From a virus: DNA of 64,000 bases. The stretch is taken from the IMG/VR virus record IMGVR_UViG_3300013137_000018, positions 1 to 64,000 of that record; one strand, given 5' to 3'. The translations under genes were made by a program, and so were the position numbers. Positions 61,643-64,000 of the stretch are shown here, piece by piece (position 1 is the stretch's first letter; each line of letters begins with the position of its first letter). The notes under the pieces are model-generated. The model searched no databases, was not told the origin of the DNA, and worked only from the letters and a program-made list of their open reading frames with translations.

Positions 61643-61927
61643 ATGAAACTATTAAAAAAGTATTTTAAAGTAGTTCACGAAATATACGATTACTTTGATT
61701 ATTCAGGTGGTAAAAAAATATTTCCATTTGAAGATTATACAGATTTTGAATGGTATAAAAAAGATAATAGAATATATTATTCCATAGAAGATTCTGATTA
61801 CTTTAACGATGAATATTTAGAAGAATACACAGGTGAAGAATATACAATGTTTCTCATAAAAGATTCATTAAATGTAGATGAATGCCTTGTTATATTTGAC
61901 AATCAAAAATTAAAAAATGTAGAATGA
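61643..61927 (+). CDS. Hypothetical acidic, Tyr-rich protein
   Basis: A 94-residue protein: MKLLKKYFKVVHEIYDYFDY then a very acidic, Tyr-rich middle (DSDYFNDEYLEEYTGEEYT) and a hydrophobic end (CLVIFDNQKLKNVE). No motif recognised. It is a lone rightward gene between leftward genes, with A/T-rich TATAAATA-type sequences upstream (around 61610-61630). The stop is TGA, one of several clear TGA stops in the window. Confidence 0.55.
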   Translation: MKLLKKYFKVVHEIYDYFDYSGGKKIFPFEDYTDFEWYKKDNRIYYSIEDSDYFNDEYLEEYTGEEYTMFLIKDSLNVDECLVIFDNQKLKNVE

Positions 61928-61941
61928 TGTTCTGATAAAAA

Positions 61942-63456
61942 TTAATTTTTTAAATATATATTTCTAACTGAAGTAGGATGCAAATTATATATTTTAGAAA
62001 TTTCAACATAAGTTTTTCCTTCGTTTCTTAATTTAATCATATTTTTAATTTCTTTTTTTGTTGATTTTGTTTTATGATATTGCCATGTTTTATTTTTAAA
62101 ATCATCAAACTTAGACCATTTTCTATTCAGACCAATACCTTTATAAATTTCTTTATACAATTTAACAGCATTTGTACCACTCCAATTAACACGATACAAA
62201 CCTTTTACTTTTTTGATATTTTTTTTAATATTACAGGATATTTCAGGAAACATATTTTTAATATATTCAGATATTTCATATGAGCATAAAACATCAATAA
62301 ATATATTAGATTTATTTTTATTTGTGTATATACAACCATCACCATCGATTAATCCAACCAACCAATATTTTATCAATTCCTTATCTTGTTGTATTATTTC
62401 AGGTATTTCATTTTTTAAACTTTTTCGTGGTCTCAAATTCCATTTTTTAATATTTTCAATTATATATGGATCTTCTACAACTAAAGAATATGCTTGTTTA
62501 TTTTTAATCAATGGTTTAATATAAATTGGTCTATCGGTATTAATATATTTTTTATATGAATCTATTAATTCATAATCTGTGCTGGTAAGTTCAATAATAT
62601 ATCTAAATTTACCATTTTTCTTAATACAACCATCTGCTGAAATCAATCCTGCAAAATATGATGTTAATTCATCTGCGTCATAAAAACAATCTCTATTATA
62701 ATAATAATTTGTTCGAAATAATTTTATATTATATCTTTTAGACCACCAAACAATTTTATCATTAGAACAACTGCAAATTTCAGCAACTTTTGCTGTATTA
62801 AAATCATTATTTTTTAATAATTTTAAAAGATCTAATTTTTTAAATATTTCATTATTTTCTTTATCAATATAATCAAACATTAAATTAAAATCTTTTAATA
62901 GTCTTTTATAACTTATATCATTTATTATAACATTATTTCCAAAATCTTTCCATGATAATTGCGTCTCACTTATATGATTAGAATAATCCCAAACATTTGG
63001 TCTTATTATAAAAAAACAAATAGCACCAATATTCTCCAAATTATTTTTTTCATTAAAAAATCTGGTATCATCAATACAATAATTTTTATTTGGTTTTATT
63101 AATGACATTAATTTATTAACATGAAAATCTGGATCTGCTTTCCGTATTACCTCTGTTGCCAAATATTGAAGCGCAACTCTTACTGATTTAAACATTATAT
63201 TAGTTTTATCGATTTTATCCAAATCTATATTAGTTAATTCTGAAAGTTTGATTCTTTTTTCATCATTCCAAGGTAATGGATGTTCTAATTCTTTTTCTTT
63301 ATTTTTAATTAAATAATCTCTATCAAAACCATATAGTTCACATACCACATTTTTAACTATATTACCAAAACTTAGTATCGTATATCCTCTTTTTCCTAAT
63401 TCTTGTGCTAGAAGTGTTTTTCCACTTTTTTTTCTACCAGACAATGACACTATCAT
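61942..63456 (-). CDS. dNMP kinase fused to a LAGLIDADG homing endonuclease
   Basis: A 504-residue fusion. Residues 1-195 form a T4 gp1-like deoxynucleoside monophosphate kinase: Walker A GRKKSGKT at 7-14, FKSVRVALQYLATEVIRKAD at about 89-108, IDDTRFFNE near 128-136 and SETQLSW near 163-169. The family phosphorylates dNMPs for phage DNA synthesis. Residues 200-250 look like a helix-turn-helix linker (NTAKVAEICSCSNDKIVWWS). Two LAGLIDADG motifs follow, FAGLISADG (268-276) and LVGLIDGDG (366-374), each followed by a basic beta-rich region, so the nuclease part looks complete. Residues 465-504 form a second HTH (YVEISKIYNLHPTSVRNI). There are no intein splicing blocks, so this is a real end-to-end fusion. 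Promoter-like motif at 63471-63490. Confidence 0.82.
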   Translation of the reverse strand: MIVSLSGRKKSGKTLLAQELGKRGYTILSFGNIVKNVVCELYGFDRDYLIKNKEKELEHPLPWNDEKRIKLSELTNIDLDKIDKTNIMFKSVRVALQYLATEVIRKADPDFHVNKLMSLIKPNKNYCIDDTRFFNEKNNLENIGAICFFIIRPNVWDYSNHISETQLSWKDFGNNVIINDISYKRLLKDFNLMFDYIDKENNEIFKKLDLLKLLKNNDFNTAKVAEICSCSNDKIVWWSKRYNIKLFRTNYYYNRDCFYDADELTSYFAGLISADGCIKKNGKFRYIIELTSTDYELIDSYKKYINTDRPIYIKPLIKNKQAYSLVVEDPYIIENIKKWNLRPRKSLKNEIPEIIQQDKELIKYWLVGLIDGDGCIYTNKNKSNIFIDVLCSYEISEYIKNMFPEISCNIKKNIKKVKGLYRVNWSGTNAVKLYKEIYKGIGLNRKWSKFDDFKNKTWQYHKTKSTKKEIKNMIKLRNEGKTYVEISKIYNLHPTSVRNIYLKN

Positions 63457-63470
63457 ATTATTATAATTTC

Positions 63471-63490
63471 TTTTATATTATATATTAAAT
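63471..63490 (-). promoter_or_regulatory. Promoter-like motif before kinase fusion gene
   Basis: Minus strand ATTTAATATATAATATAAAA, 15-34 bases before ATG 63456. Confidence 0.5.
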
Positions 63491-63581
63491 TATGAAAGCC
63501 AAATAGTATAATTACCCATTTTTTTAAAATAAAACTATACTAAAGATTTTATTAAGATGTATAGATGTATAGATAATTTGA

Positions 63582-64000
63582 TTAGTAAATTGCATACTTG
63601 TCATTTAACCAATCATTTATTTGATTGATTTCTGTTAATGACAAACATCTATTAAATACCAGAAATTCAGGTATATATGCGTTAGTTCCATTAGAACTAT
63701 CATATCTTGCACCTAAGTGTAGATTATCTGTTACACCAAGTGCACCAGGATTGTTTGATATTAATGGATTTAATAAAGCATTACTTTTATTTATGTATAA
63801 TTTATGACCTTTGTTTGTACCATCATATTGATGTGATAATATTTTCCAACTACCTGATAACCAATTATCGTTATAATCTTTTGCTGTTGCACTATATGAA
63901 ACACTTAATTTTGCAGTTCTAACAGCACTAACATCACCTGTTAAATAAAATCCAGTTCCTGTATTACAATTATTACCAAACTCATATATATATTTATTAT
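63582..64000 (-). CDS. LamG/concanavalin-like structural protein, 3' end only
   Basis: A leftward frame open from the right edge to a TAA at 63582; the gene starts beyond the window. The visible 139 residues read NKYIYEFGNNCNTGTGFYL, SYSATAKDYNDNWLSGSWKI, LSHQYDGTNKGHKLYINKSN, and end EFLVFNRCLSLTEINQINDW. The HQYDGT...KLYIN and EFLVFNRCLS...INDWLNDKY pattern is that of laminin-G-like/concanavalin sandwiches found in phage tail and fibre proteins. Likely a virion surface protein. It belongs to another leftward transcription unit. Confidence 0.75.
   Translation of the reverse strand, partial: NKYIYEFGNNCNTGTGFYLTGDVSAVRTAKLSVSYSATAKDYNDNWLSGSWKILSHQYDGTNKGHKLYINKSNALLNPLISNNPGALGVTDNLHLGARYDSSNGTNAYIPEFLVFNRCLSLTEINQINDWLNDKYAIY

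Noticed and set aside
63555-63575. Short tandem GATGTATA copies after the LamG gene
   Set aside because: Only two short copies in very AT-rich sequence; no evidence of function.

Overview
The window is a very AT-rich, gene-dense stretch of a large tailed-phage genome, probably a T4-related contractile-tail (myovirus-like) jumbo phage. T4-type markers are a gp6-like baseplate wedge protein at the left edge, a UvsW helicase next to a UvsY-like mediator, a dNMP kinase, a type II topoisomerase and several very long tail-fibre genes. A secreted protein with a Bacteroidota-style signal peptide ending SYSQ, A-rich leaders without clear Shine-Dalgarno sequences and the base composition suggest a Bacteroidota host (inference). 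All three stop codons are used as stops, so the standard bacterial code applies. I saw no tRNA, rRNA, CRISPR array or insertion sequence.

Layout. 1-2.1 kb: end of the baseplate gene and a small neighbour. 2.1-5.4 kb: two related Vsr-like homing endonuclease genes pointing at each other. 5.4-7.9 kb: small genes and the secreted Tyr/His-rich protein. 8-27 kb: a leftward block of giant fibre genes (679, 1947 and about 3030 aa) and an Ig-domain structural protein; the largest fibre appears to need a -1 frameshift. 27.2-29.6 kb: a rightward structural gene. 29.6-33 kb: small leftward genes. 33-36.7 kb: uvsW, broken in two by a split intein with a free-standing nuclease gene between the halves, then uvsY. 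37-45.2 kb: three large adjoining leftward structural (baseplate/tail) genes. 45.3-50.2 kb: small genes and a DinG/XPD-like helicase. 50.3-54.8 kb: a decayed endonuclease, then a fused type IIA topoisomerase also broken by a split-intein-like element. 54.8-61.1 kb: a second fibre cluster, part of it richer in G+C. 61.2-64 kb: a membrane protein, a dNMP kinase fused to a LAGLIDADG endonuclease, and the end of a LamG-like structural gene.

The standout theme is fractured genes. Two essential-looking DNA enzymes (UvsW and topoisomerase II) are each encoded as two polypeptides, broken inside a catalytic motif (DECH Walker B and TOPRIM DxDxD). Each break is flanked by recognisable N- and C-intein halves that could rejoin the proteins by trans-splicing. 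Around these genes lie at least six homing-endonuclease genes or relics, including a 21-bp duplication scar at the 3' end of uvsW. The fibre clusters share one N-terminal IYDxxGN attachment module, which suggests several fibres docking on one baseplate site. Many transcription units carry the same upstream TTAATATATA-like motif, a likely phage promoter.
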